A stretch of DNA of 64,000 bases from Planctomycetia bacterium (GTDB lineage Bacteria > Planctomycetota > Planctomycetia > Gemmatales > Gemmataceae), in contig SYHD01000084.1 of assembly GCA_005799265.1 (NCBI GenBank), positions 1 through 64,000 of the forward strand, read 5' to 3'. A program made the position numbers and the translations under genes. Under the pieces are notes generated by a model. The model searched no databases. It was not told the origin of the DNA and worked only from the letters and a program-made list of their open reading frames with translations. Shown piece after piece: positions 24,921 to 33,363 of this stretch; within the stretch, counting starts at the first letter, position 1, and every line of letters starts with the position of its first letter.

Positions 24921-24973
24921 GCCGCTTGCGGCTTAGCGCTCGCAGGCGAACACGCGCGCTAGGCCGCAAGCGG
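24921..24973. repeat. CCGCTTGCGG/TTTAGCG-family inverted repeat
   Basis: GCCGCTTGCGGCTTAGCGCT (24921-24940 and beyond) faces GCGCGCTAGGCCGCAAGCGG (24954-24973). It lies between the divergent CobW-like and CitG-like genes and ends 9 bp before the ATG at 24983. Confidence 0.75.
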
Positions 24974-24982
24974 TTGATCATT

Positions 24983-25918
24983 ATGCCCGCATCCCCTCCC
25001 ACCATCGGCTGTCTTGCACAAGTCGCGTGTACCTGGGAAGTGCTCGCGCGCAAGGCGGGCAATGTCTGTCCGGGGCGCGAGTTTCCCGACCTCACTGTCA
25101 ACGATTTTCTCGTCAGCGCCGCCGCGATTGCGCCGATCCTGAATGAGGCGCCGACGCAGCCGCTTGGCGTCACGATCTTGCGCGCCATCGAGGCGACGCG
25201 CCGGGTAGTCAAGACCAACACCAACCTGGGTATCGTGCTCCTGTTGGCGCCGTTGGCGTCGGTCCCGCTCGGGGAGCCGCTTTGCTCCGGCCTGTCCAGG
25301 GTGCTCGAACAGACGACCGTGGAGGACGCACGCAACGTCTTCACGGCGATTCGGCTCGCGAAGCCGGGCGGACTCGGAACGGTGCAGGAGGCGGACGTTT
25401 ACGACGAGCCGACGCTGCCATTGCGCGACGTGATGGCGTTGGCCAACGAGCGCGACCTGATCGCGGCTCAGTACGAGGACGGTTTTCTATTCGTCTTCAA
25501 TCAGGTGCTGCCGCAGCTGGCACGGCGCGTCGAGCAATACAAAAATATTGAAAGGGCCATCGTCGAAACGCAGATGGAGGTCTTGCGCATCGCGTGTGAC
25601 AGCCACATTCACCGCAAGCTCGGCAGCGTGGCCGCGACGGAAGTGAAGCTGGCGGCACAAGCGATCGGGGGCTTGGAAACGCCGGCGGGCCGCCGCGCCT
25701 TCGGCGAATTTGACGCCTGGCTGCGTGCGGACAATCACGCGCGCAATCCCGGCACGACGGCAGACCTGATCGCCGCCGGCCTCTTCGCGGCCCTGCGCGA
25801 GAAGCGCATCGCCATCGATGCGCCGTTCGTGTGGGAGGATCATCCGTTTTCAACCGCAGACGAACACGGCGCGGCTGAGCCGCAACTGAAACGAGGAAAA
25901 GATTGCTCCCGGGAATAG
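24983..25918 (+). CDS. Triphosphoribosyl-dephospho-CoA synthase-like (CitG family)
   Basis: 311 aa from ATG 24983 (the track's longer start reads through the repeat). Near the N-terminus, ACTWEVLARKAGNVCPGREFPDL resembles the CitG pattern (A-Ex...KPGNVSP...F.D). KTNTNLGIVLLLAPL (~87-101) and HIHRKLG with AxxxG repeats match the family core. CitG makes the prosthetic-group precursor of citrate lyase; planctomycetes carry CitG-like genes linked to tetrahydromethanopterin C1 metabolism, a context suggested but not shown here. Confidence 0.78.
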   Translation: MPASPPTIGCLAQVACTWEVLARKAGNVCPGREFPDLTVNDFLVSAAAIAPILNEAPTQPLGVTILRAIEATRRVVKTNTNLGIVLLLAPLASVPLGEPLCSGLSRVLEQTTVEDARNVFTAIRLAKPGGLGTVQEADVYDEPTLPLRDVMALANERDLIAAQYEDGFLFVFNQVLPQLARRVEQYKNIERAIVETQMEVLRIACDSHIHRKLGSVAATEVKLAAQAIGGLETPAGRRAFGEFDAWLRADNHARNPGTTADLIAAGLFAALREKRIAIDAPFVWEDHPFSTADEHGAAEPQLKRGKDCSRE

Positions 25919-25959
25919 ATTGGGAAGTATCTCGCAACCAGATCCAAACCAAGGAGCAA

Positions 25960-26123
25960 TGATGGATTCTTTGGTACGACCTTTCGGGCATCTCGTCGCG
26001 GGAGTCTTGTGCGGTCTGGACAAGTTGCGGTTTCGCGGCAGTAAGCGGCAGATGTGCCATGTGACGGGAATGATGAGCTGGCTAGGGGCCATGCGGATTC
26101 TCCTGAACGATAAGGATAAGCTG
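25960..26123 (+). pseudogene. N-terminal fragment of a repetitive transposase-like planctomycete family
   Basis: After AAGGAG the reading MMDSLVRPFGHLVAGVLCGLDKLRFRGSKRQMCHVTGMMSWLGAMRILLND is a plausible start of a long repetitive ORF family (F-R-L-x-FRG-x-RQ...GM...) whose members, from memory, run to about 450 aa. The similarity stops abruptly at 26123, where an inverted repeat begins, so the gene was truncated. Its upstream gene is the CitG-like synthase, 41 bp away. Confidence 0.5.
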
Positions 26124-26177
26124 CCGGGGCCGCCTGCAACACCTTCATGCCGCGCGAAACCAGAATGGCGGCCCCGG
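26124..26177. repeat. CCGGGGCCGCC inverted repeat at the truncation point
   Basis: CCGGGGCCGCC (26124-26134) and GGCGGCCCCGG (26167-26177) are perfect reverse complements with a 32-base spacer. The left arm starts exactly where the upstream reading frame loses protein character. Confidence 0.75.
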
Positions 26178-26214
26178 TCAGCTTCATCCGTTGGTTCGGC
26201 GGCGCTACGCGATG

Positions 26215-26640
26215 TCACGACCACGGCGAAAGTTCGTCAACCGAAACTTTGTCATCCTTGCCATCGGGAAACATAACTCGGTGGTTTTTCTCGCCGCGGT
26301 TGAGGATGCACACTGGAATTGTTCGCCCAGAGCGGGTCCACGCCATTACCTCACGTTGGCCTCGCGCCACGTTTCGCTCGTCCAAGCGAGCATGGAGCTG
26401 ATTCAATTGTTCGTCCTGCACTACCGTGAGTTCGGATTGAAGCCGTGTGTTCTCGCTGGTTTGCTTCCCAAGTTCTGCTTCAAGAGAACGAATGGTCTTC
26501 CGCAAAGGGGCGTCGCTTCGGCGGCGAAGCGCCCAACAGGCGGTAAAACCGAGCACGAGCCCAGTGACCAAGGCGCCCACACGGTGAGGCTCCCACTGGA
26601 AAAGTTCTTCAACGAACTTACCGATGTCGAAAGGACCCAT
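26215..26640 (-). CDS. Small single-pass membrane protein with a coiled coil
   Basis: 141 aa from ATG 26640, chosen because GGAGG lies five bases upstream; the track's 159-aa version starts earlier. VGALVTGLVLGFTACWALRRR is one transmembrane helix around residue 20-40. A helical segment IRSLEAELGKQTSENTRLQSELTVVQDEQLNQLHARLDER follows (probable coiled coil), then a C-terminal strand-rich part (IPVCILNRGEKNHRVMF). Function unknown. It follows the lipoprotein gene by 29 bp. Confidence 0.65.
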   Translation of the reverse strand: MGPFDIGKFVEELFQWEPHRVGALVTGLVLGFTACWALRRRSDAPLRKTIRSLEAELGKQTSENTRLQSELTVVQDEQLNQLHARLDERNVARGQREVMAWTRSGRTIPVCILNRGEKNHRVMFPDGKDDKVSVDELSPWS

Positions 26641-26669
26641 CGCGCCTCCACAAGCGGGTTGAGGCCGGC

Positions 26670-27170
26670 TTAACGTAAGAATGGCTTTTGCCATGCACCG
26701 TCTCGAAACGTGAAATTGTCGATGGCAAACTCCCTGGAGTCGCGCTCGCCCGTGATGTTGTGGACTCTAGCACACTTGATTGCAGCCACGAACTGGTTGG
26801 GCACCATTTTGCCTTCTTTGTCGTATTTCTGCACGACTCGGAGGACTTCCATGCTTTGGATTTTATATCCCACCGCCCAGATCCCGATTGTCCCGCCCAA
26901 CAAGTCATTGAGAGATTGGCCACCCAGGCAGCGGTCAATCCGGGCTTGAAGCTCTTCCCGAGCCTCCTTAGCAGTTTTCTCCGTTCCCTTTGGCTCTGTG
27001 GGGGTAGGCTTGCTTTCTTCCGGCGTCTTCTTGGGCAGTTGTTCCGCCACCGGCGGGCTCTTTTGGGCGACCGGCTTTGAATCTGGATTGGGCTCGCTTT
27101 TCTTATCTGGTGAAGAGTTCGAGCAACCGACAAGCGCCGCCGCAAAGACGAAGCAAAGGCATCGGGTCAT
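26670..27170 (-). CDS. Small lipoprotein with a Pro/Lys-rich linker
   Basis: 166 aa. MTRCLCFVFAAALVGCSNS is a lipoprotein signal with lipobox LVGC. Residues 20-70 are a Pro/Glu/Lys-rich linker (PDKKSEPNPDSKPVAQKSPP...), typical of tethered envelope proteins. A folded C-terminal domain of about 95 aa follows (NDLLGGTIGIWAVGYKIQSMEVLRVVQKY). No known family. Leads the pair with the coiled-coil membrane protein. Confidence 0.7.
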   Translation of the reverse strand: MTRCLCFVFAAALVGCSNSSPDKKSEPNPDSKPVAQKSPPVAEQLPKKTPEESKPTPTEPKGTEKTAKEAREELQARIDRCLGGQSLNDLLGGTIGIWAVGYKIQSMEVLRVVQKYDKEGKMVPNQFVAAIKCARVHNITGERDSREFAIDNFTFRDGAWQKPFLR

Positions 27171-27411
27171 GAGGTGCCCCTTTCTGGTGCTGAATGCGCT
27201 GCCGAACTTAAATTAGGGATGCGCACCGGCACTCTAACAAGGAAAACGGCACTCTAACACGGCTGCGCACGCTAATGCGGTCCAATGGAGCAGAATGGGG
27301 ATGCGCGGTCAAGCAAAAAAGAAAAACAGGTGATTTTCTTGTTGCAATCGATATGTGATCGTATGTGCACTTTTGAGAAGTAACACATTCTTCAATGGCG
27401 GGAGGCTCAAC

Positions 27412-27771
27412 ATGACTACAGCAACGGCTGGCAACAAGCAGGCGCCGCGCTTGCTCGAGCAGGTTCGGGCGGCGGCGCTTACCCGTTACGGGCGGCCGGA
27501 GCCGGGGGAGCGGTTTGTCAAATGGTCTCTGGCGTACATCCTGTTTCACAGCAAGCGGCATCCGCGCGAGTTGGGGCGGTCCGAAGCGGGACAGTATCTG
27601 GAGCACGTCGTCAAGAGCGAGAAGGATCCGCTGCGGTGTGTGGAGGCGGCGCGCGCGGCGCGCAAGGGGCCGGCGGGGGTGACGAGTCCGTTGGATGTGC
27701 TGGGCGATGTCGATGTCGAGGGACTGCGTGCGGCAGTAGCGCGGACGGAAATGGTAAATGGTAAATGGTAA
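27412..27771 (+). CDS. Integrase core-binding (SAM-like) domain-only protein
   Basis: 119 aa with an excellent GGGAGG site. LLEQVRAAALTRYGRPEPGERFVKWSLAYILFHSKRHPRELGRSEAGQYLEHVV matches the N-terminal SAM-like domain of tyrosine/integron-type recombinases (L..VR...R...Y...TE..Y..W...FI.FH.KRHP.E.G...V..FL..L). The catalytic R-H-R-Y domain is absent, so it is not an active integrase alone. The last six codons read into an AATGGTA heptamer array that supplies the TAA stop; the original C-terminus may have been lost. Confidence 0.6.
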   Translation: MTTATAGNKQAPRLLEQVRAAALTRYGRPEPGERFVKWSLAYILFHSKRHPRELGRSEAGQYLEHVVKSEKDPLRCVEAARAARKGPAGVTSPLDVLGDVDVEGLRAAVARTEMVNGKW

Positions 27772-27961
27772 ATGGTAAATGGTAAATGGTAAATGGTAAA
27801 TGGTAAATGGTAAATGGTAAATGGGGAATGGTAAATGGTAAATGGTAAATGGTAAATGGTAAATGGGGAATGGGCAATGATCGTGAGCGCGCTGGTGTTC
27901 GCCAAACGATGGCAATCAATCATTAGCCATTAACCATTAACCAATGTCCATTGACCATTTT
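27749..27961. repeat. Heptamer array AATGGTA (about 18 units) with reverse arm
   Basis: From 27749 to about 27878 the sequence is an almost pure tandem of AATGGTA units with variants AATGGGG and AATGGGC. After 35 bp, complementary units (AACCATT, GACCATT, GTCCATT) fill 27916-27961. The array supplies the stop codon of the integrase-domain gene, and the reverse arm ends 16 bp before the four-helix-bundle start codon. Confidence 0.92.
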
Positions 27962-27977
27962 CTTTGAGAGGTGAATC

Positions 27978-28346
27978 ATGACTTCGGAAGAACTGTCCAC
28001 GCGATTGCTGAATTTTGCCGTCCGCGCGGGCAAAGTGGTCGATGCCTTGCCCGACACACGTTTGGGGCGACATATTGCTGGGCAACTCGTGCGCTGCGCG
28101 ACTTCGCCGCCGCCGAATTACGAGGAAGCGTGCGCTGCCGAGAGTCGCAACGACTTCATTCACAAACTTGCGATCGTCCTGAAAGAACTGCGCGAGACGC
28201 GCTGCTGGCTGCGCATGATCGTCAAAGGAGAGTTATTGCCCGAGGAACGACTGGAGCCTCTGCTGGATGAGGCGGAGCAACTACGGAAGATTATCGGGCA
28301 GTCGATCAACACGGCCAGAGAGAATCGAGATCGTGATAACAAATGA
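27978..28346 (+). CDS. Four-helix-bundle protein of the 23S rRNA intervening-sequence family
   Basis: 122 aa, all helical: LSTRLLNFAVRAGKVVDALPDTRLGRHIAGQLVRCATSPPPNYEEACAAESRNDFIHKLAIVLKELRETRCWLRMI. The pattern (F.......V......LP......L..QL.R...S...N..EA......F..K...A..E..ET..WL) is the S23/bAvd four-helix bundle. It is found in 23S rRNA intervening sequences and, as Avd, in diversity-generating retroelements. No retroelement is visible. GAGAGG precedes the ATG. It is bracketed by heptamer arrays on both sides; the TGA stop begins the downstream array. Confidence 0.85.
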   Translation: MTSEELSTRLLNFAVRAGKVVDALPDTRLGRHIAGQLVRCATSPPPNYEEACAAESRNDFIHKLAIVLKELRETRCWLRMIVKGELLPEERLEPLLDEAEQLRKIIGQSINTARENRDRDNK

Positions 28347-28552
28347 TCAATGGCTAATGGCCAATGGTTGATGGGCAATGGCTAATGGCCAATGGCCAAT
28401 GGCCAATGGCCAATGGTTGATGGGCAATGGGCAATGGCTAATGGCCAATGGTTGATGGCCAATGGTTAAAGGCCAATGGTCATTGGTTCACGGCGATCCA
28501 TCATTGTCCATTAACCATTGACCAATGTCCATTTTCCATTTCCGATCGCGTC
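28341..28552. repeat. Heptamer array AATGGCC/AATGGTT with reverse arm
   Basis: From 28341 (AAATGATCAATGG) to about 28487 the DNA is a run of about 20 heptamers, mostly AATGGCC, AATGGCT and GATGGGC. The complementary units ATTGTCC, ATTAACC, ATTGACC and ATTTTCC occupy 28501-28545. The upstream gene's stop codon (28344-28346) is inside the first unit. Confidence 0.9.
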
Positions 28553-28594
28553 GCTGCCGCATCAATCGCTGATGGCGGCGTTTGGGAGTACGGT

Positions 28595-31500
28595 TTACTT
28601 CACCGGCATCTTCAGGACGTAGGCGGCGTTGTAGTCGGCGCTGGCGCCTTTACGGTCGCGGTTGCCGGCCGTCACCGTGAGCGTCTTTTCGTCGGGCGCG
28701 AGGGCGAGGCCGTAGAAGACGCCCAGGGGAGCGGTGCTTTCGTAGGTCATCTTGCCGGTCTGCCAATCCCAGATTGCGAGGAAGCCTTTGTTGCCGGGCG
28801 AGTCGCCGATGGAGATCAGATTTTTGCCGTCCTTGGTGAAACGCAGGTTGGCAACGGCGCCGGGGTGCGACGCGGCCGGAAAGCCGGGCGAACTCTTGTA
28901 GTTGGGATTGGCGAGATCGCGCACCACGTTGCCGTCGAGGCTCCAGATCTTGATGATGCGTTCCAGGCCGCTCGACCCGGACGCGATGAACTTACCGTCG
29001 GGGCTGAACGCGGCGGCGTAGACCGGCTCCTGATGGCCCTTCTCGAACTCCTTTTCCTTGTGCGCCTTGAATTCCTTGACGAGGTCCCCGTTGGCGGTCC
29101 AGAGCTTGAGGCTGTTGTCGTAGCTCGATGTCAGGAATTGTTTGCTGTCGGGGGAGAAGACGAGCGCGTAGATCGGCTGCGGCACGTTGTTCTTGTTGAT
29201 GACGCTGACGTGGGCCGTCACCGCTTTGACCTGGACGTTCTTGACGAGATCGAAAATGCGGACCTGGCCGTCGTGGCAGGCGCTCAGGAGAAGATTGGCG
29301 CCGCCGGGTTGAAACGCGACGGCGTCGATGCTCTGCGGATGCGCGAAGTTGCGTGTCGGCGCGGGTGAAGCGACGCGCCAGACGTGCAGCGCCTTGTCCT
29401 GGCCGGCGCTGTAGATCGATGCGTTGTCGGCCGCGATCGTGAAGTCGCCGAGCACGTCGATGGTCGTCCAGGTTTGCGCGGGGGTCAAGAAATCTTTCGG
29501 CAACGGCTGCCCCGCGGTAAAGGGGACGCTCCAGGCGCCGAGCGTCTTGCCGGCGCTGGAGCCGACGAGCGCGAGGTTATTCGGCGTGAAACTAAGAGCG
29601 CGGACCTCGCCGGGGAGCTTGACGGAGCCGATTTCCTTGGCGTCGACGAATTGATGGACGCGCACGACCGAGTCAGTCCCGCCGGAGGCGAGCAGCAAGG
29701 CGTTCTTCGAAATCGCGACGGAGCGAACCGGGCCGGTCGCGCCGGGGAATTCACGTTCCTTGGCGCCGGTGGCGATGTTCCAGAGCTTGACCGTCTTGTC
29801 GGCGCCGCCGGTGAGGACGTGGGTATTCGCGGGGACGATCGTGAGCGCGTGCACCGGGCCGACGTCGGCGGGAATGGCACGCAGAATCGATGCCGTGTCG
29901 AGCCGCGTCACCTTGCCGGCAGCCGAGAGAATCACGTTGGCCGGCAAATGCTGCACGGCGTCAACGGCGTCGTCCTGGGCGAAGAATTGCAGCTCCAGGC
30001 CGGTGGCGACCTCCCAGAGGCGCGTCTGCTTGTCGGCGGCGCCCGTGGCGATGCGCGTGTTGTCCGTGCTGAACGACAGCGACAGCACATCGACGGCGTG
30101 GTTGAGCGTGACGACTTCCTTGCCGTCGACGAGGTTCCATACCTTCACGATTTTGCCCGCGGCGACGCCAACGCGCGTGAAGTCTCGGCTGAAGACGACG
30201 GCCTTGATGGGATCGACGACGGGGCCGAATTCCTTGAGGACGCTCGCCTTGGCCAGGTCCCAGTGCTTTACCTTCTTGTCGGCGCCGGCCGAGACGAGTT
30301 GCGTGCCGGCGGCGTTGTACTGCGCGAACATCGGACCTGCCGGATGGGCGACCAGCGCGGAAACGATGTTCACATCGAGCAAGCGCGCGGTCTTGTCCAT
30401 CGACGCCGTCATGAGCGTGCGGCCATCGGCGAGATACTGCAGGGTCTTCAACGGGGCGGTGTGCTCCTCGAAGATTTGCACGTCCTTGCCGAGCGTGATG
30501 TCATGAACGCGGATGACCTGCTTCGGCCCGTCGGCGAGGGCGACGGCGATCCGCTGGCCGTTCGGGCTGAGCGTGAGGCTTTGCAGCGGCGCCGTCATCG
30601 GGATCGTCGCGGTCGTCTTGCCGTCGGCGACGGTCCAGATCTTGACGTTCTTGTCGGCGCCGGCGGTCGCGATCTTCGTGGCATCGCTGTTCAGGCTGAC
30701 ATGCGTGATCGGGCTTTCGTTGGTGAGCGCCTTGACTTCCTTGCCGTCAGCGGCGTTCCAGATCTTGATGAGCTTGTCGTCGCCGGCGGAGACGATCTGA
30801 TCTCCCTTGGGCGTGAAAAGCGCCTGCCGGACCGGGCCTTGATGTTGGCGTTGAAACACGAGTGACGAGGTCCACACGCGCGCCAGCTTGTCAGCCCCGG
30901 CGGTGACGGTGCGCTTGGCATCGACGAAGGCGACGCTGCCGACGATACCGTCGTGCGGCAGCGTTTCCAGCAGGGTGCCGTCGAGGCCGTAGATGCGCGC
31001 CAGCTTGTCGCTGCCGCCGACGATTAGCCGCGTGTTGTCGGGGGACAAGGCGATGCCTTTGGAATTCGACGCGATCTTGATCGTGGCGACTTCCTTGCCG
31101 TCGGCAGTGTTCCAGATCTTGACGACCTGATCGGCGACGGCGGCGAGGCGCGTGCCGTCCTTCGAGAGCGTGATGGCGGAAACGGCCGCGACGTGATCGA
31201 ACTTCAGCTTCGGCGCGCCGTCGGGGAGGGCGGCAGTACGGATCGTCTTGTCGGCGCTGGACGAATAGAGCATGTCTCCCTTCGGACTCAACGCGAAGCC
31301 GAGAATCGCGGTCTGTTGCTGGGCGGGGAGCGTCTTGATTTCCTTGCCATCGGCGGTCTTGATCTGCTTGATGGAGCCGTCCGCCAGGCCGACGAAAACG
31401 CTTTGTGCGTCCGCGGCGAAGACGACCGCCTGCGGAGTAACCGTCATCGGCAGCTTCTGCAGCACCTTGGCGTCGGCGGCGTTCCAGAGCGTCACCGTCT

Positions 31501-33190
31501 TGTCGGCCGAGACGGCGGCGATCGTCGCGGCGTTGCTGCTCATGGCGAAGCTGTTGATGGACAGCGTTGGCCCGGCGTATTCTTTTTCTTTCACGCCAGT
31601 TGTCAGGTTCCATAGACGAACGATCTTGTCGCTGCCGGCGGTCAGCACCTTGGCTGCATCGGGCGTGAGCGTCAGGGACGCGATTTGATCGGGATGGATG
31701 AACGTTTTCGGCGCGACCAGCGGCAGCGCCCAGAGCTTGACGGCGCCGTCCTCGGACGCGGACAACATCTGCGTGCCGCCGGCGTTGATGCCGAGCGCGG
31801 TCAGGGGGGCGGTGTGAGCGAGCAGGACATCGGACTCTTTCGCGGTCGTTTGATTCCACAGGCGGATCGTGTTGTCCGCGCCGCCCGAGGCGAGAATCTG
31901 CAGGTTCGCGCTGACGGCAACGGCGGTCACAGGCCCGGCGTGGCCGACAAGCTGCTTCTCCATGGCGAGCTTCGTCGTGTCCCAGACGCGCACGAATTTG
32001 TCGCTCGAACCGGTGAAGAGCTTCTTGCCGTCGGGGCTCGCGACCGCGGCGAGCACGGCGTCGGGATGCGTTAACGTCCGCGGCGCGATTTGCGGAATTG
32101 TCCAGAACTTGACAAGGCCGTCGGCGCCGGCTGACATGAGCTGGGTTGCCTGCATCTGCATGCTGTGCACGGCACCTGCGTGAGCGAGCCATTGTTGCGG
32201 GATCTTCGGATCGGCGCTGTTCCAGAGGAAGACGCGATTGTCGGAGGTGCCCGCGGCGATGAACGTGTTGGCCGGGTGCGTCGCGACGCTGGTGATGCCC
32301 GCTTGTGGGCCAGTGAGCGTGCGTACTTCCTTGGCGCCGGCGATGGCGAACTGACGCACGGTGCGATCGTCGCTGCCGGTGTAGTAGTTGGCATTGTCGG
32401 CCGTCATCGCCAGGGCGCGGATCGGCGCGCCGTGGCCGGGAAGCGTTTTCGGCAGCGCCGGCGGTGGGAACTGCCAGAACTTCAGGAAGCCATCGTCGCC
32501 GACCGTGTACGTCGCGGTGTTGTTCGGATTGATGGCGACGTTATTGACGCCGCCGATGTGGGCGCCGACCGTTGACAGGAGTTGGCCGTTGGCGACGTTC
32601 CAGAAACGCAGCGTGCGATCGACGCCGACCGACGCGAGCGTCAGGCTATTGGCGCTGAACGAGAGGCTGGTGATCGCGCCCTGATGCCCGGCTTCGAGCT
32701 TGACGAGTTCCTTGAACTCGACGGGCGTGACGAGCTTGAGCGAGCCATCCTTGCCGCCGACGGCGAGCTTGAGCCCGTCGGGGCTTAGGGCGACGGCACT
32801 GACGGCATCGTTCGTTTTCAGTGTGCGGATCGGGGCGTTGATCGGCACGTCCCAGGTTTTCAGCGTATTGTCGGTGCTGCCCGAGGCGATCATCGAGCCG
32901 TCTTGACTGAAGCCGACGGAGATGACTTGCTTGGTGTGCCCGCCGGTGCCGCCGTAGGTCTTGATCTCCTTGCCGCTGGCGGCGTCCCATAATTTCAGCG
33001 TGTTGTCGAAGCTGGCGGTGACGAGGAATTTGCCGTCGGGGCTGTAGGCGACCGCATAGACGGCATCGGTGTGTCCCTTGAGATGAGCGACGATGTCCGG
33101 GGCCGCATTCTTTTCCTGGGCGAATGTCGGCAGCCAGAGGATGGCGCCGAGCGCCAACAGACCAACGATAGCCAGAAGACGTCGAGCCAT
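28595..33190 (-). CDS. Giant secreted WD40-repeat protein
   Basis: 1,531 aa from ATG 33190 (AAGGAG upstream; the track start adds 31 residues). The signal peptide MARRLLAIVGLLALGAILWLPTFAQ is followed by more than 25 consecutive WD40-type blades of about 40 aa with the phrase SPDG(K/T)...GGxDxTVKLWD, for example LKGHTDAVYAVAYSPDGKFLVTASFDNTLKLWD. The domain forms several beta-propellers, so this is a large extracytoplasmic scaffold. Planctomycetes carry many such genes, here without an attached kinase domain. Partners unknown. Confidence 0.93.
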   Translation of the reverse strand: MARRLLAIVGLLALGAILWLPTFAQEKNAAPDIVAHLKGHTDAVYAVAYSPDGKFLVTASFDNTLKLWDAASGKEIKTYGGTGGHTKQVISVGFSQDGSMIASGSTDNTLKTWDVPINAPIRTLKTNDAVSAVALSPDGLKLAVGGKDGSLKLVTPVEFKELVKLEAGHQGAITSLSFSANSLTLASVGVDRTLRFWNVANGQLLSTVGAHIGGVNNVAINPNNTATYTVGDDGFLKFWQFPPPALPKTLPGHGAPIRALAMTADNANYYTGSDDRTVRQFAIAGAKEVRTLTGPQAGITSVATHPANTFIAAGTSDNRVFLWNSADPKIPQQWLAHAGAVHSMQMQATQLMSAGADGLVKFWTIPQIAPRTLTHPDAVLAAVASPDGKKLFTGSSDKFVRVWDTTKLAMEKQLVGHAGPVTAVAVSANLQILASGGADNTIRLWNQTTAKESDVLLAHTAPLTALGINAGGTQMLSASEDGAVKLWALPLVAPKTFIHPDQIASLTLTPDAAKVLTAGSDKIVRLWNLTTGVKEKEYAGPTLSINSFAMSSNAATIAAVSADKTVTLWNAADAKVLQKLPMTVTPQAVVFAADAQSVFVGLADGSIKQIKTADGKEIKTLPAQQQTAILGFALSPKGDMLYSSSADKTIRTAALPDGAPKLKFDHVAAVSAITLSKDGTRLAAVADQVVKIWNTADGKEVATIKIASNSKGIALSPDNTRLIVGGSDKLARIYGLDGTLLETLPHDGIVGSVAFVDAKRTVTAGADKLARVWTSSLVFQRQHQGPVRQALFTPKGDQIVSAGDDKLIKIWNAADGKEVKALTNESPITHVSLNSDATKIATAGADKNVKIWTVADGKTTATIPMTAPLQSLTLSPNGQRIAVALADGPKQVIRVHDITLGKDVQIFEEHTAPLKTLQYLADGRTLMTASMDKTARLLDVNIVSALVAHPAGPMFAQYNAAGTQLVSAGADKKVKHWDLAKASVLKEFGPVVDPIKAVVFSRDFTRVGVAAGKIVKVWNLVDGKEVVTLNHAVDVLSLSFSTDNTRIATGAADKQTRLWEVATGLELQFFAQDDAVDAVQHLPANVILSAAGKVTRLDTASILRAIPADVGPVHALTIVPANTHVLTGGADKTVKLWNIATGAKEREFPGATGPVRSVAISKNALLLASGGTDSVVRVHQFVDAKEIGSVKLPGEVRALSFTPNNLALVGSSAGKTLGAWSVPFTAGQPLPKDFLTPAQTWTTIDVLGDFTIAADNASIYSAGQDKALHVWRVASPAPTRNFAHPQSIDAVAFQPGGANLLLSACHDGQVRIFDLVKNVQVKAVTAHVSVINKNNVPQPIYALVFSPDSKQFLTSSYDNSLKLWTANGDLVKEFKAHKEKEFEKGHQEPVYAAAFSPDGKFIASGSSGLERIIKIWSLDGNVVRDLANPNYKSSPGFPAASHPGAVANLRFTKDGKNLISIGDSPGNKGFLAIWDWQTGKMTYESTAPLGVFYGLALAPDEKTLTVTAGNRDRKGASADYNAAYVLKMPVK

Positions 33191-33363
33191 GATGCGGACT
33201 CCTTGATGAGACGGCAAAGGCGGACTAATAGTGTCGCATGGCGGTGGGTGAGTGTCAAGCAGCAGAAGAGATGTTGTATGCAATACCGCTGGGTTTTGCA
33301 GGGAAATGTCTGTCCCCGTGTTGCGCTCACAGGATGCCGAGCGAGCGCCAAACGTGATTCCGC

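Noticed and set aside
27546-27923. Minus-strand ORFs rich in TIYHLPF repeats
   Set aside because: They are translations of the heptamer array, not genes.
27978-28346. Accessory (Avd) protein of a diversity-generating retroelement
   Set aside because: No reverse transcriptase or template/variable repeat was found around the four-helix-bundle gene.
27749-28552. CRISPR array
   Set aside because: The repeats are contiguous 7-mers without spacers and are mirrored on the other strand; no cas genes nearby.
29384-30865. 493-aa plus-strand ORF
   Set aside because: Antisense to the WD40 gene and built of Gly/Asp/Arg-rich shadow sequence; no ribosome site.
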